DNA of 64,000 nt from Wenyingzhuangia sp. 2_MG-2023 (GTDB lineage: Bacteria; Bacteroidota; Bacteroidia; Flavobacteriales; Flavobacteriaceae). The stretch is from positions 744,001 to 808,000 of the forward strand of contig NZ_JAUOSB010000001.1 in the NCBI RefSeq assembly GCF_030548295.1, given 5' to 3'. This document shows, piece by piece, positions 1 through 8,003 of this stretch. The stretch's first letter is position 1. The number at the start of each line of letters is the position of its first letter. Below the pieces are notes generated by a model that made no database searches, was not told the origin of the DNA, and saw only the letters and a list, made by a program, of their open reading frames with translations. Made by a program: the position numbers and the translations under genes.

Positions 1-158
1 TCACCGTTATTCACGTTAACAATAGCTACTTTTTCACCTTCAATCATGTTTGCAGCCTCCATTAATGCTTTATCAATAGTGATACTACCAATATAGTTCA
101 AATCGGCTCCAGTGACCTTTACCCTGTGTATTTTTGATTTTACGACTTCAATTTGCAT
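1..158 (-). CDS. panD: Aspartate 1-decarboxylase, N-terminal part (runs off window)
   Basis: Pyruvoyl-dependent enzyme that converts aspartate to beta-alanine for pantothenate synthesis in the cytosol. The 52 visible residues open [20 protein letters not shown] and continue NYIGSITID. Gly24-Ser25 matches the self-cleavage site that creates the pyruvoyl group in this family. The 3' part lies outside the window. It follows panC on the same strand after 50 bp, so the two probably work as a unit. A TATTTTTG element lies only 4 nt before the ATG, so panD may also have its own promoter and a leaderless mRNA. Confidence 0.93.
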   Translation of the reverse strand, partial: MQIEVVKSKIHRVKVTGADLNYIGSITIDKALMEAANMIEGEKVAIVNVNNG

Positions 159-162
159 GGTG

Positions 163-170
163 CAAAAATA
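163..170 (-). promoter_or_regulatory. Bacteroidota -7 element (TATTTTTG) abutting panD
   Basis: Matches the Bacteroidota -7 consensus TAnnTTTG on the minus strand. The G is 4 nt before the panD ATG, so the expected transcription start falls at or beside the start codon. No clear -33 TTTG was found at the usual distance, so this rests on the -7 element and its position. Confidence 0.45.
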
Positions 171-208
171 ATTATTTATATCTGATTTTTAACTATGAAT
201 GCGTATAA

Positions 209-1054
209 TTAATAAAGAGCAATGTTGTCTATCAATCGGATGTCTCCTGCAAAGACAGCTATAAACCCCCTATATTTGCTATGGTTGTTAAAAGTAGAAA
301 TGCTTTTTAAATCTTCTTCTTTAGCAATAGAAAAGTATTCTAAAACTAAATTAGGATGATTGTTAAATTTATCAACAACCCAATTTTCAAGTTGTTTTGG
401 GGTTGTGTTTTTGGCCATTTCTTTTGCAGCTAATAATGTTTGATGGATAAAAGGAGCTGCTTCTCGGTGTTCTTTGGTCAATCTCATGTTTCTAGAGCTC
501 ATTGCCAAACCATCAGGATCTCTGTGTATTGGACAGCCGATAATTTTTACAGGTTGTTTGGTGATGGTGGTTAGCTTTCTGATAATCTGCAATTGTTGAA
601 AATCTTTTTCTCCAAAATAAGCATTGTCAGGAAGTAGTGTTTCAAATAATTTTTTGACAATAGTTCCAACACCATTAAAATGATTGTCACGAAATGCTCC
701 TTCCATAACTTGATCCAATCCATCAAAATTAAAAATTTCAGCTTTCTCATTTTCAGAATACATATCGTTGGCTTCTGGAGTAAAAACCAAATCACAATGC
801 ACACTTTCTAGTTTTGCAAGATCTTCTTCTAAAGTTCTTGGGTATTTATCTAAATCATCAGAGTTGTTAAATTGAGTTGGATTTACAAAAATACTTACGA
901 CAACCAAGTCGTTTTCCTCTTTGGCTTGTTGAATCAAAGACAAGTGACCTTGATGCAAAGCTCCCATGGTAGGAATCAATCCAATGGTAGTTCCGTTGTT
1001 TTTTAAACCAGCGATGTAGTTATTTGCTAATTCTTTGACAGAGAATACTTTCAT
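209..1054 (-). CDS. panC: Pantothenate synthetase
   Basis: Joins pantoate and beta-alanine with ATP to make pantothenate; cytosolic. The 281-residue length is typical. Family motifs are present: PTMGALHQGH near residues 28-37 (ATP-binding HxGH type), a GEKDFQQL segment near residue 150 (pantoate/ATP pocket) and the MSSRN segment near residue 185. It lies directly upstream of panD, which makes its substrate beta-alanine, on the same strand. It diverges from the starch-synthase-like gene. A TAAGTTTG element about 27 nt upstream of the ATG is a likely promoter. Confidence 0.97.
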   Translation of the reverse strand: MKVFSVKELANNYIAGLKNNGTTIGLIPTMGALHQGHLSLIQQAKEENDLVVVSIFVNPTQFNNSDDLDKYPRTLEEDLAKLESVHCDLVFTPEANDMYSENEKAEIFNFDGLDQVMEGAFRDNHFNGVGTIVKKLFETLLPDNAYFGEKDFQQLQIIRKLTTITKQPVKIIGCPIHRDPDGLAMSSRNMRLTKEHREAAPFIHQTLLAAKEMAKNTTPKQLENWVVDKFNNHPNLVLEYFSIAKEEDLKSISTFNNHSKYRGFIAVFAGDIRLIDNIALY

Positions 1055-1080
1055 CTTTTGTTTTTCAGTATAAGCGACTG

Positions 1081-1088
1081 CAAACTTA
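1081..1088 (-). promoter_or_regulatory. -7 element (TAAGTTTG) of panC
   Basis: Minus-strand TAnnTTTG match upstream of panC, giving a predicted 5' UTR of about 20 nt. The -33 element is not clear. Confidence 0.45.
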
Positions 1089-1120
1089 CTATAAATACCA
1101 ATATATTGCGTATTTTTTCG

Positions 1121-1128
1121 TAGTTTTG
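1121..1128 (+). promoter_or_regulatory. -7 element (TAGTTTTG) of the starch-synthase-like gene
   Basis: Plus-strand TAnnTTTG match 29 nt before the ATG of the divergent gene. A TTG at 1106-1108 is too close to be a standard -33 element, so confidence is moderate. Confidence 0.4.
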
Positions 1129-1157
1129 CAAAATTATATTCAACAACTGAATGATTT

Positions 1158-1967
1158 ATGAAGAATAAGAGAGTTTTATACGTTTCAAGTGAGGTAACTC
1201 CCTATACTCCCCAAACAGAAATGTCGGAAATGTCTTTCGAGGCAGCAAAAAAAGCACATCACAAAGGTATACAAACAAGAATATTCATGCCAAGGTTTGG
1301 ATTGATAAATGAAAGAAGACATCAGTTACATGAAGTAATTAGGCTTTCTGGAATGAACTTGATTATCAATGATATGGATATGCCATTAATCATAAAGGTT
1401 GCTTCTATTCCTAAAGAAAGAATGCAGGTTTATTTTATTGACAACGAAGAGTATTTTAAGAGAAAGGCTACGTTTACTGATGAAAATGATGAAATGTTTA
1501 TTGACAATGATGAGAGAGCTATTTTCTTTGCTAAAGGTGTTGTAGAGACAGTCAAAAAGCTAAACTGGGCACCAGATATCATTCATGTACATGGTTGGAT
1601 GGCATGTTTATTGCCATTGTATTTGAGAGAGTATTACAAAGATGATGCGTTGTTTGCAAATACAAAAATTGTAACTTCAGTTTATGATAATGAGTTTGAA
1701 GGAACTTTAGATGTAAATATGATCAACAAAGTTCGTTATGATGAAATTCCAGAAGATAAATTAACAATATTAGAAAATCCAACGTTTTCTAACATTCTTA
1801 AAAGCGCTATTGACAATTCTGATGCTGTAGTAAAAGCAAGTAGATTTGTAAATGATGAATTGGAAGATTATTTAGATGAATTAGAAAAGCCGTTTTTAGA
1901 TTATCAAACAGAAGATACTTTTGCAGAAGCATATTTAGAGTTTTATTCAGAGAAAGTTTTAAACTAA
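1158..1967 (+). CDS. Starch/glycogen synthase N-terminal-domain-like protein (GT5-like)
   Basis: The 269 residues resemble only the N-terminal ADP-glucose-binding half of glycogen/starch synthases. It opens RVLYVSSEVTPYTP, has an IHVHGWM segment near residue 141 and a region like the family's glucan-binding half-domain. The second Rossmann half, with the catalytic C-terminal glycosyltransferase motifs, is absent because the ORF stops at an unambiguous TAA. Full-length GlgA is about 470 residues. Flavobacteria often carry a short protein of this kind next to panC, so it is probably a stable family and not a recent truncation. Enzymatic activity is doubtful and the function is unknown. A DUF4270 gene follows after 15 bp in the same direction. 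Confidence 0.75.
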   Translation: MKNKRVLYVSSEVTPYTPQTEMSEMSFEAAKKAHHKGIQTRIFMPRFGLINERRHQLHEVIRLSGMNLIINDMDMPLIIKVASIPKERMQVYFIDNEEYFKRKATFTDENDEMFIDNDERAIFFAKGVVETVKKLNWAPDIIHVHGWMACLLPLYLREYYKDDALFANTKIVTSVYDNEFEGTLDVNMINKVRYDEIPEDKLTILENPTFSNILKSAIDNSDAVVKASRFVNDELEDYLDELEKPFLDYQTEDTFAEAYLEFYSEKVLN

Positions 1968-1982
1968 CGAAGTAATAATAAT

Positions 1983-3389
1983 ATGATACTTTTTAACAAA
2001 AGAATTATAAAAACCATAAGTGCATTAGGTACTGTGGTTTTTTTTATGAGTTGTGCCAATGACGTTCCTGAAACAACAGGAGGTCTTATCAATAATAATG
2101 ATTTTATAAGAGATACCGCAATATTTGAACCTGTAATAAGCACCAAAGTTGTTGAAAAAGTAAGTACTAGTTCTTTGGGGACCTATTTATTGGGAGATTA
2201 TACCAATAGCACCTTTGGTAATGTAAAGGCTGGTTTGGTAGGTCAAATAACCCCAGATCTTTTTCCGTTGAAAAGAACAGATAGTGATACTCCAGAAAAT
2301 GTAGTTACTGATAATGTTGAGGCTCGTTTGGAATTTCCACTAACAATGGTAGTTAAAAGTGATGATTCTGAGGCGTTTGAAATTGCTAATTTCTTAGGAG
2401 ATTATGCTTCTGAGATGACATTGACCGTAAGTACGTTTACTACTTTTTTAGAAAGATACAATGCAGATGGTTCTTCAAGAATCTATTACTCTGATGGGAC
2501 AAATAATGCAGGGAGTAAAGAAGATTTAGGTGGTGAAACGGTATTGGGGACTGTGTCTGGAATTACATTTAAAGAATCTTACACTGTATTAGATACTTTG
2601 AAGATTCCTTTGAATTCTGATTCGTTTGATTTTAAAACTGATTTTTTAGATAAATTAGACGATTTGGAAGAAGAAATATCGACTAATGAAGCTATGAAGA
2701 GTTTTTTCAAAGGGTTAAAAATAACAGCTACCAATACAGGAAATGGTTTTGTATTGCCTTTTGATTTGTCTAAAGGAAAGCTAAGAATAGATTATACCAA
2801 TAAGGAAGGAGATGAAGAAGAGGAGAAAGATTCTTTATTTTTCAATTTCAATTACGGAGCTTTATACAATTTGTACACAGATAATCAAGGCTATTTAAAT
2901 GAACCAAATAAGGCTTATGTACAAGGGGCTGGAGGTTATGAAATGTCTATGGATTTGAATAGTTTTATTCAGGCTCAAGGCATAGATGATGAAAGATTTA
3001 TCAATCAGGTAACATTGAAGATTTATGTAGATAATGTTGATGATAAAACATTGACTGATTTTTATATTTATGGAGTAGATAGTGACGGTGAGGCTGTTGC
3101 AATAAGTGATTATTCGTTTTTTGGTTCTGGAGCGGTAGATGGTGTTTTAAGATACGATGATACTGAAAATGAAACGGATCCTTATGTTAGATTTTTTATC
3201 ACGGACTTGATCAAATCGGCTTTGGCAGATGGTGAAATCAATGAACTAAGAATTAAAGCTAGAGAAGGTGCAGAATCTAGCGTTGTAGATTTAAGATCTA
3301 CAACTGCAAAGGGAGCTGTTTTTATTACGGATGTTGCTTCTGAAAAAGCTCCAAAACTTGAGATGATATTCTCTAAAATGGGTGAATAA
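1983..3389 (+). CDS. DUF4270 family lipoprotein
   Basis: A 468-residue predicted lipoprotein. The N-terminus is basic then hydrophobic and ends in FFMSC, so Cys24 is the likely lipidation site. The body (start VSTSSLGTYLLGDYTNSTFG; a later beta-rich region ending with a short conserved C-terminus) resembles DUF4270, a Bacteroidota-specific family of unknown role that usually sits in the outer envelope. The start lies 15 bp after the starch-synthase-like gene, which suggests co-transcription. A strong hairpin terminator follows. Confidence 0.8.
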   Translation: MILFNKRIIKTISALGTVVFFMSCANDVPETTGGLINNNDFIRDTAIFEPVISTKVVEKVSTSSLGTYLLGDYTNSTFGNVKAGLVGQITPDLFPLKRTDSDTPENVVTDNVEARLEFPLTMVVKSDDSEAFEIANFLGDYASEMTLTVSTFTTFLERYNADGSSRIYYSDGTNNAGSKEDLGGETVLGTVSGITFKESYTVLDTLKIPLNSDSFDFKTDFLDKLDDLEEEISTNEAMKSFFKGLKITATNTGNGFVLPFDLSKGKLRIDYTNKEGDEEEEKDSLFFNFNYGALYNLYTDNQGYLNEPNKAYVQGAGGYEMSMDLNSFIQAQGIDDERFINQVTLKIYVDNVDDKTLTDFYIYGVDSDGEAVAISDYSFFGSGAVDGVLRYDDTENETDPYVRFFITDLIKSALADGEINELRIKAREGAESSVVDLRSTTAKGAVFITDVASEKAPKLEMIFSKMGE

Positions 3390-3417
3390 TCAATTAGAGA
3401 TACTTAGAGAAATAAGT

Positions 3418-3458
3418 AAAAACCCCTAAATCATAATTTTATGATTTAGGGGTTTTTT
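3418..3458. terminator. Bidirectional intrinsic terminator
   Basis: A 14-bp perfect stem (AACCCCTAAATCAT / ATGATTTAGGGGTT) with a 6-nt loop, A-rich on the left and T7 on the right. It lies between the convergent DUF4270 and ald genes and can serve both. Confidence 0.85.
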
Positions 3459-3483
3459 TAGAGGTAGATAAAAAAGGATTGCA

Positions 3484-4575
3484 TTAGACAACCCAATCAA
3501 AAGCTTCTGTAATTTCTTTGTAAATAACTTCTCCTTGAGAAATGTTCAAACCTTTTTGGAGTCCTGGGTCTAAATCAAGTGCTTTTTTCCAGCCCATGTT
3601 TGCTATTTTAATTGCGTATCCTGTGGTTACATTTGTCAAAGCCAATGTAGAAGTGTAGGGTACTGCTCCTGGCATATTTGCTACTGAGTAATGAACTACA
3701 TCGTCAATAATATAGATAGGGTCTTCATGCGTTGTGGGTCTTGTTGTTTCAACACATCCTCCTTGGTCTACGGCAACATCAACTATCACAGCACCAGGTT
3801 TCATGGTTTTCAACATGTCTCGGGTAATTAAATTAGGGGCTTTTTTTCCTTTTAATAAAACACCTCCAATAATCAAATCGTGAGTTTTTACATTGGTTCT
3901 AATGTTGTATTCGTTGGAAAATTCTGTTACACAATTGCTCGGTAATATATCATTTACATAACGCAAACGTTTCATGTCTATGTCCATAATGGTTACCTGA
4001 GCTCCAAGACCAGAAGCCATTTTAGCGGCTTGTACTCCTACAACTCCAGCACCTAAAATCAATACTTTCCCCGGAGAAACACCAGGTACGCCTCCTAATA
4101 AAAGGCCACGACCTTTTACGGGTTTTTCTAAATATTTTGCTCCTTGTTGTATGGACATTCTTCCAGCAACTTCAGACATAGGTGTTAATAGTGGCAAACC
4201 ACCGTCTTTGTCTTCAACGGTTTCGTAGGCTATACAAATAGCACCGCTTTTTATCATGGCTTTGGTTAGTGCTTCGCTAGATGCAAAATGAAAATACGTA
4301 AATACAATTTGTCCTTTTTGAATTAGATTGTATTCAGATTCAATAGGTTCTTTCACTTTTACAATCATTTCTGCTATTTTATAAACTTCTTCAATAGTTT
4401 TTAAAATGGTTGCTCCGGCAGTTGTATACGCTTCATCTGAAAAACCACTATTGTCTCCAGCGGTTGTCTGTACAAATACTTGGTGGTTGTTTTTTACAAG
4501 TTCAAAAACTCCACTTGGAGTCATTCCAACACGACTTTCGTTGTTTTTAATTTCTTTTGGGATTCCTATTTTCAT
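3484..4575 (-). CDS. ald: Alanine dehydrogenase
   Basis: NAD-dependent oxidative deamination of L-alanine to pyruvate and ammonia; cytosolic. The chosen start gives MKIGIPKEIKNNESRVGMTP, the usual family N-terminus; an upstream in-frame extension of 17 residues is not family-like and was dropped. At 363 residues it is slightly shorter than the usual ~371. Catalytic residues known for the family fall at the expected numbers: Arg15, Lys75 (IVKVKEP) and His96 (YFHFASS). A Rossmann dinucleotide motif (VLILGAGVVGVQAA) lies in the middle. It is a single gene facing the DUF4270 terminator. Confidence 0.95.
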   Translation of the reverse strand: MKIGIPKEIKNNESRVGMTPSGVFELVKNNHQVFVQTTAGDNSGFSDEAYTTAGATILKTIEEVYKIAEMIVKVKEPIESEYNLIQKGQIVFTYFHFASSEALTKAMIKSGAICIAYETVEDKDGGLPLLTPMSEVAGRMSIQQGAKYLEKPVKGRGLLLGGVPGVSPGKVLILGAGVVGVQAAKMASGLGAQVTIMDIDMKRLRYVNDILPSNCVTEFSNEYNIRTNVKTHDLIIGGVLLKGKKAPNLITRDMLKTMKPGAVIVDVAVDQGGCVETTRPTTHEDPIYIIDDVVHYSVANMPGAVPYTSTLALTNVTTGYAIKIANMGWKKALDLDPGLQKGLNISQGEVIYKEITEAFDWVV

Positions 4576-5040
4576 GGTAAAGAATTTTATAAAATAATAT
4601 TGATGAACCTGAGTGTATAATCTCAAAACGTAGCTCTTTCAAATTTCCAACAAATAGTTGTGATATAAAACCAAATATTATGAAAAATGTAGTGTGGTGG
4701 ATTAAAATTGCGAATATGGTATTTCTATGCTGATTTATTACGGCATAATTATAAATATGTGAATGAAGTGTGGGTATTGATAAAGAAAGCTTGTTTTGGT
4801 TATGTCGGTGTCTGTGAGTGTTTTAGGGTGTTTTTCTCTTTTAGACTAAAGAACTGTTTTTTCAACATCTTTTGGGTGTTGAAATGTCATGTGGCTTTGA
4901 CGGTAAGAATGCTAAAGCTGTAAATAATTTGATGAAAAGTTATAGGTTTTTCTGTTAGTTGTGGGTTGGGAGTCAAGTAGATTGTCTGTAGTCTAATTAT
5001 TGTATCGTCCTGAGATAGCGTTACGTATTGGTAAATAAAA
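4576..5040. other. Intergenic stretch without a supportable gene
   Basis: About 465 bp between ald and the Spy-like gene. A 71-codon plus-strand ORF (4708-4923) has no recognisable motif and an odd Trp/Phe/Cys-rich composition, so it is not called. A small imperfect hairpin (TTCAACATC / GGTGTTGAA, about 4861-4883) is the only other structure seen. Confidence 0.5.
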
Positions 5041-5072
5041 AAGTCGTCTAAAATTACATTAGACGACTTTTT
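5041..5072 (-). terminator. Intrinsic terminator of the Spy-like gene
   Basis: An 11-bp stem AAGTCGTCTAA / TTAGACGACTT with a 7-nt loop, starting just past the stop codon of the minus-strand gene. A/T tracts on both flanks make it usable in either direction. Confidence 0.75.
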
Positions 5073-5078
5073 TATGAA

Positions 5079-5564
5079 TTAAGCTTTTGGCTCTTCATGT
5101 TTGTGGTTTCTTTCTCTTCTAGAATCACCTTTCTTTTTGTCACCATGTTTCATTGCTATTTGTTTTCTTTTCTCTCCATGTTTTTTGTGCATTTTTTTCC
5201 ATGTTACATATTGTTCTTTGTCCAAAATATTTTTCATTTTGTTTTGCAAAGTTTCCTGCTCTTCTAGGTGAGCCATGGCCATTTTAAATTTATCATCACT
5301 AGAAAGTATCTTTCTTTTTGATTTGTGATCACCTTTTTTAGATTTAAATTCGGCTTTTCTTGCTTCCATTTTACTTGCTTTTTCAACAACAATAGGAGTA
5401 ATTTTAGCTACTTGTTTAGGAGTTAAGTCTAAATCAATCGTCATTTTTTTAATAATCAATTGAGTTTTCTGCTCAGTAGTAAATTCAGTTTTTGGATGCT
5501 GTTTTTTCTGAGAAAAAGCAGTGATCGAAATAAATAATACGGCTAATAAAAGTATTTTTTTCAT
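5079..5564 (-). CDS. Spy/CpxP-like periplasmic protein (LTxxQ family-like)
   Basis: A 161-residue secreted protein: signal peptide MKKILLLAVLFISITAFSQ, then a highly charged, mainly helical chain. The segment DLDLTPKQVAKI and the later LDKEQYVTWKKMHKKH resemble the paired LTxxQ repeats of Spy/CpxP chaperones, which bind misfolded envelope proteins. The C-terminus is a Lys/His/Glu-rich tail that could bind metal ions; that is inference. It is a lone gene with its own terminator. Confidence 0.6.
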   Translation of the reverse strand: MKKILLLAVLFISITAFSQKKQHPKTEFTTEQKTQLIIKKMTIDLDLTPKQVAKITPIVVEKASKMEARKAEFKSKKGDHKSKRKILSSDDKFKMAMAHLEEQETLQNKMKNILDKEQYVTWKKMHKKHGEKRKQIAMKHGDKKKGDSRRERNHKHEEPKA

Positions 5565-5694
5565 GATATAAGATTTTATAATTACTAGTACTTTGACCTT
5601 AAGTTTTTAAAATAGTTTTGAAACTTCTTAAGTTTTTTGTCATTATCAATAAGTACTGTTTTCTTGTTAGGGCTTACAATTCACTTTTTCCCCG

Positions 5695-5702
5695 TATCTT
5701 TG
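5695..5702 (+). promoter_or_regulatory. -7 element (TATCTTTG) abutting ygiQ
   Basis: TAnnTTTG match whose G is 4 nt before the ATG of the radical SAM gene, the same geometry as panD. The predicted mRNA would be leaderless or nearly so. No -33 TTTG at the standard spacing. Confidence 0.45.
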
Positions 5703-5706
5703 CGCT

Positions 5707-7746
5707 ATGGAACAAGAGTTAAGACTATCAAGCTGGTTGCCAACCACTAAGAAAGAATGTAAGATTAGAGGTTGGGATGAATTGGATGTAATTCTATTTA
5801 GTGGAGATGCCTACGTAGATCATCCATCATTTGGGCCTGCAGTAATTGGTCGTTTGTTAGAGAGTTATGGTTTGCGTGTTGCTATCGTTCCGCAACCAAG
5901 TGTTACAGATAATTTACAGGATTTTGAAAAGCTAGGAAAACCAAGATTGTTTTTTGGGGTAACTTCTGGGGTGATGGATTCTATGGTAAGTAATTACACG
6001 GCTAGCAAACGAAGAAGAGACAAAGATGCGTATACTCCTAATGGAGATATAGGCTTTAGACCTGATTACGCCACTACTGTTTATTCTAAAATATTAAAAG
6101 AAAAGTACCCTGATACTCCAGTTTTAATTGGAGGGATTGAAGCTTCGTTAAGACGTGTTACGCATTATGATTTTTGGTCTGATGCTTTAAAACCAAGTAT
6201 TTTGGCTGAATCTGGGGCTGATATTTTGGTGTATGGAATGGGAGAGCAACCTTTGAAAGAGATTGTGACCTTAATGCAAAAAGGAGTTCCGTTTAGTTCT
6301 TTAAGAACCATTAAGCAAACGGCTTATTTGCAACCTAAAGAAGAACTCTTACAGAAAAACAAGAATTGGGTAGATAAAAGATTAAGCTCTCATGAAGATT
6401 GTCTGGCAGATAAAAAAACATTTGCGGCTAATTTTAAAGTGGTAGAGCAAGAGTCTAATAAGACTTATGGAGGTAGAATTTTACAAGATATTGGTGATGA
6501 GCTTTTGGTGATCAACCCGCCTTATCCAACCATGTTGGAAAAAGAAATAGATGCTTCTTTTGATTTGCCTTACACACGTTTGCCACATCCTAAATACAAC
6601 AAGCGTGGACCGATTCCGGCGTTTGAAATGATCAAGTTTTCAATCAACACACATAGAGGTTGTTTTGGAGGGTGTAGTTTTTGTACCATTTCGGCACATC
6701 AAGGAAAGTTTATTGCAAGTAGAAGCAAAGAGTCTATTTTAAAAGAAGTAGATCAGGTAGCTAACATGTCAGATTTTAAAGGGTATTTGTCAGATATTGG
6801 AGGGCCATCGGCCAACATGTATCAAATGAAAGGAAAAGTACAGGAAATTTGCGACAAATGTGTGGCTCCTTCTTGTATCAATCCAGTGATTTGTTCAAAT
6901 TTAGATACCTCTCATGCTGCTATGACAGATTTGTATCAATCGGTAGATAAGCATCCTAAAGTAAAAAAATCATTTATTGGTTCTGGAATTCGATACGATA
7001 TGTTGGTGCCGGATTTTAATAAAAATGCGGATCCAAAAGAATTGGAGGCTTATACAGAAGAGGTGATTACACATCACGTGTCGGGTCGTTTAAAAGTAGC
7101 ACCAGAACATACTTCGGACAAAGTTTTAAAATTGATGCGTAAACCATCGTTCTCAAACTTTCATGATTTTAAAAAGATATTTGATAAAATCAATTTAAGA
7201 AAGAAATTAAATTTACAGTTGATTCCTTATTTCATTTCAAGTCATCCACAGTCTGAATTGGAAGACATGGCAAATATGGCCGCAGAAACTAAAGATATGG
7301 GATTCCAATTAGAGCAAGTTCAAGGATTTACTCCTACTCCAATGACGGTAGCTACGGTTATTTATTACAGTGGTTATCACCCGTATACATTGGAAAAAAT
7401 GGATACTCCAAAAACAGCCAAGGAAAAAGAAGAACAACATCGTTTCTTTTTCTGGTATAAAAAAGAAAATCAAGCTTGGATTCGAAATTCTTTGACAAAA
7501 ATTGGAAGACAAGATTTGATTAGGAAATTATTACCAGATGGAAAATTTAAAAATGCACCTAAAAATTTCAAAGCTAAAAATACTTTTGATGATGCTGTAG
7601 ATGTTCCTAAAGGGATTAAAAATAATAAATCTAAGCCTACTAGAGGAAAACGAAATCAAGATGGTTTTGTTAGTGTGCTAGGTGATAAAGATAAAAAGAC
7701 AAATGTACCACCACAAAAACGCAAACCAAAAAGAAGAAGGCGATAA
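5707..7746 (+). CDS. YgiQ family radical SAM protein (UPF0313)
   Basis: A 679-residue radical SAM enzyme of the YgiQ/UPF0313 group; the substrate of this family is not established. The N-terminal region starts LSSWLPTTKKECKIRGWDEL and has a B12-binding-like fold segment (GGIEASLRRVTHYD). The radical SAM cluster motif is HRGCFGGCSFC near residue 319 (C-x3-C-x2-C), which would bind a [4Fe-4S] cluster and S-adenosylmethionine. The C-terminus is a long Lys/Arg-rich tail with low complexity. It is a single gene followed by two hairpins. Confidence 0.9.
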   Translation: MEQELRLSSWLPTTKKECKIRGWDELDVILFSGDAYVDHPSFGPAVIGRLLESYGLRVAIVPQPSVTDNLQDFEKLGKPRLFFGVTSGVMDSMVSNYTASKRRRDKDAYTPNGDIGFRPDYATTVYSKILKEKYPDTPVLIGGIEASLRRVTHYDFWSDALKPSILAESGADILVYGMGEQPLKEIVTLMQKGVPFSSLRTIKQTAYLQPKEELLQKNKNWVDKRLSSHEDCLADKKTFAANFKVVEQESNKTYGGRILQDIGDELLVINPPYPTMLEKEIDASFDLPYTRLPHPKYNKRGPIPAFEMIKFSINTHRGCFGGCSFCTISAHQGKFIASRSKESILKEVDQVANMSDFKGYLSDIGGPSANMYQMKGKVQEICDKCVAPSCINPVICSNLDTSHAAMTDLYQSVDKHPKVKKSFIGSGIRYDMLVPDFNKNADPKELEAYTEEVITHHVSGRLKVAPEHTSDKVLKLMRKPSFSNFHDFKKIFDKINLRKKLNLQLIPYFISSHPQSELEDMANMAAETKDMGFQLEQVQGFTPTPMTVATVIYYSGYHPYTLEKMDTPKTAKEKEEQHRFFFWYKKENQAWIRNSLTKIGRQDLIRKLLPDGKFKNAPKNFKAKNTFDDAVDVPKGIKNNKSKPTRGKRNQDGFVSVLGDKDKKTNVPPQKRKPKRRRR

Positions 7747-7779
7747 AAAAAAACTCGTAAATTTTTTACGAGTTTTTTA
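7747..7779 (+). terminator. Intrinsic terminator of the ygiQ-type gene
   Basis: Stem ACTCGTAA / TTACGAGT extended by A/T pairing, then T6, immediately after the stop codon. Confidence 0.8.
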
Positions 7780-7901
7780 AAATCAAATTAAACCTTTTTA
7801 GACTTTGTTTGTCTTATTAAGGATTACAGTTTTTTGGTTAACTATTGTAGTTTTTTAATCATTGTTTTTGGTAATGATAACGATTAAAATTTGGTTAGTT
7901 T

Positions 7902-7936
7902 AAAGCTCTTAACAGATATGTTAAGAGCTTTTTTAT
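7902..7936 (+). terminator. Second hairpin terminator, about 150 bp past the ygiQ-type gene
   Basis: A 13-bp perfect stem AAAGCTCTTAACA / TGTTAAGAGCTTT with a GATA loop and a T-rich tail. No gene ends just before it. It may be a back-up terminator or mark the end of a short unannotated transcript. Confidence 0.7.
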
Positions 7937-7973
7937 TTTAATACTACCAATCGTAAAGCTAATGTAAAAAGTT

Positions 7974-7981
7974 TATTTTTG
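7974..7981 (+). promoter_or_regulatory. -7 element (TATTTTTG) of the MscS gene
   Basis: TAnnTTTG match 22 nt before the ATG, giving a predicted 5' UTR of about 15-18 nt. It lies after the upstream terminator, as expected for a separate transcription unit. Confidence 0.45.
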
Positions 7982-8003
7982 AAATTCAAAATAACTTTTT
8001 ACT

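Noticed and set aside
4576-4626. 17-residue N-terminal extension of alanine dehydrogenase
   Set aside because: Catalytic residues Arg15, Lys75 and His96 fall at family positions only with the shorter start.
4861-4883. Hairpin TTCAACATC / GGTGTTGAA as a terminator
   Set aside because: No T tract and no gene ends before it; weak pairing with a wobble.
4708-4923. 71-codon plus-strand ORF in the ald-upstream spacer
   Set aside because: No motif, odd Cys/Phe/Trp-rich composition, no promoter or neighbour logic; likely chance in AT-rich DNA.
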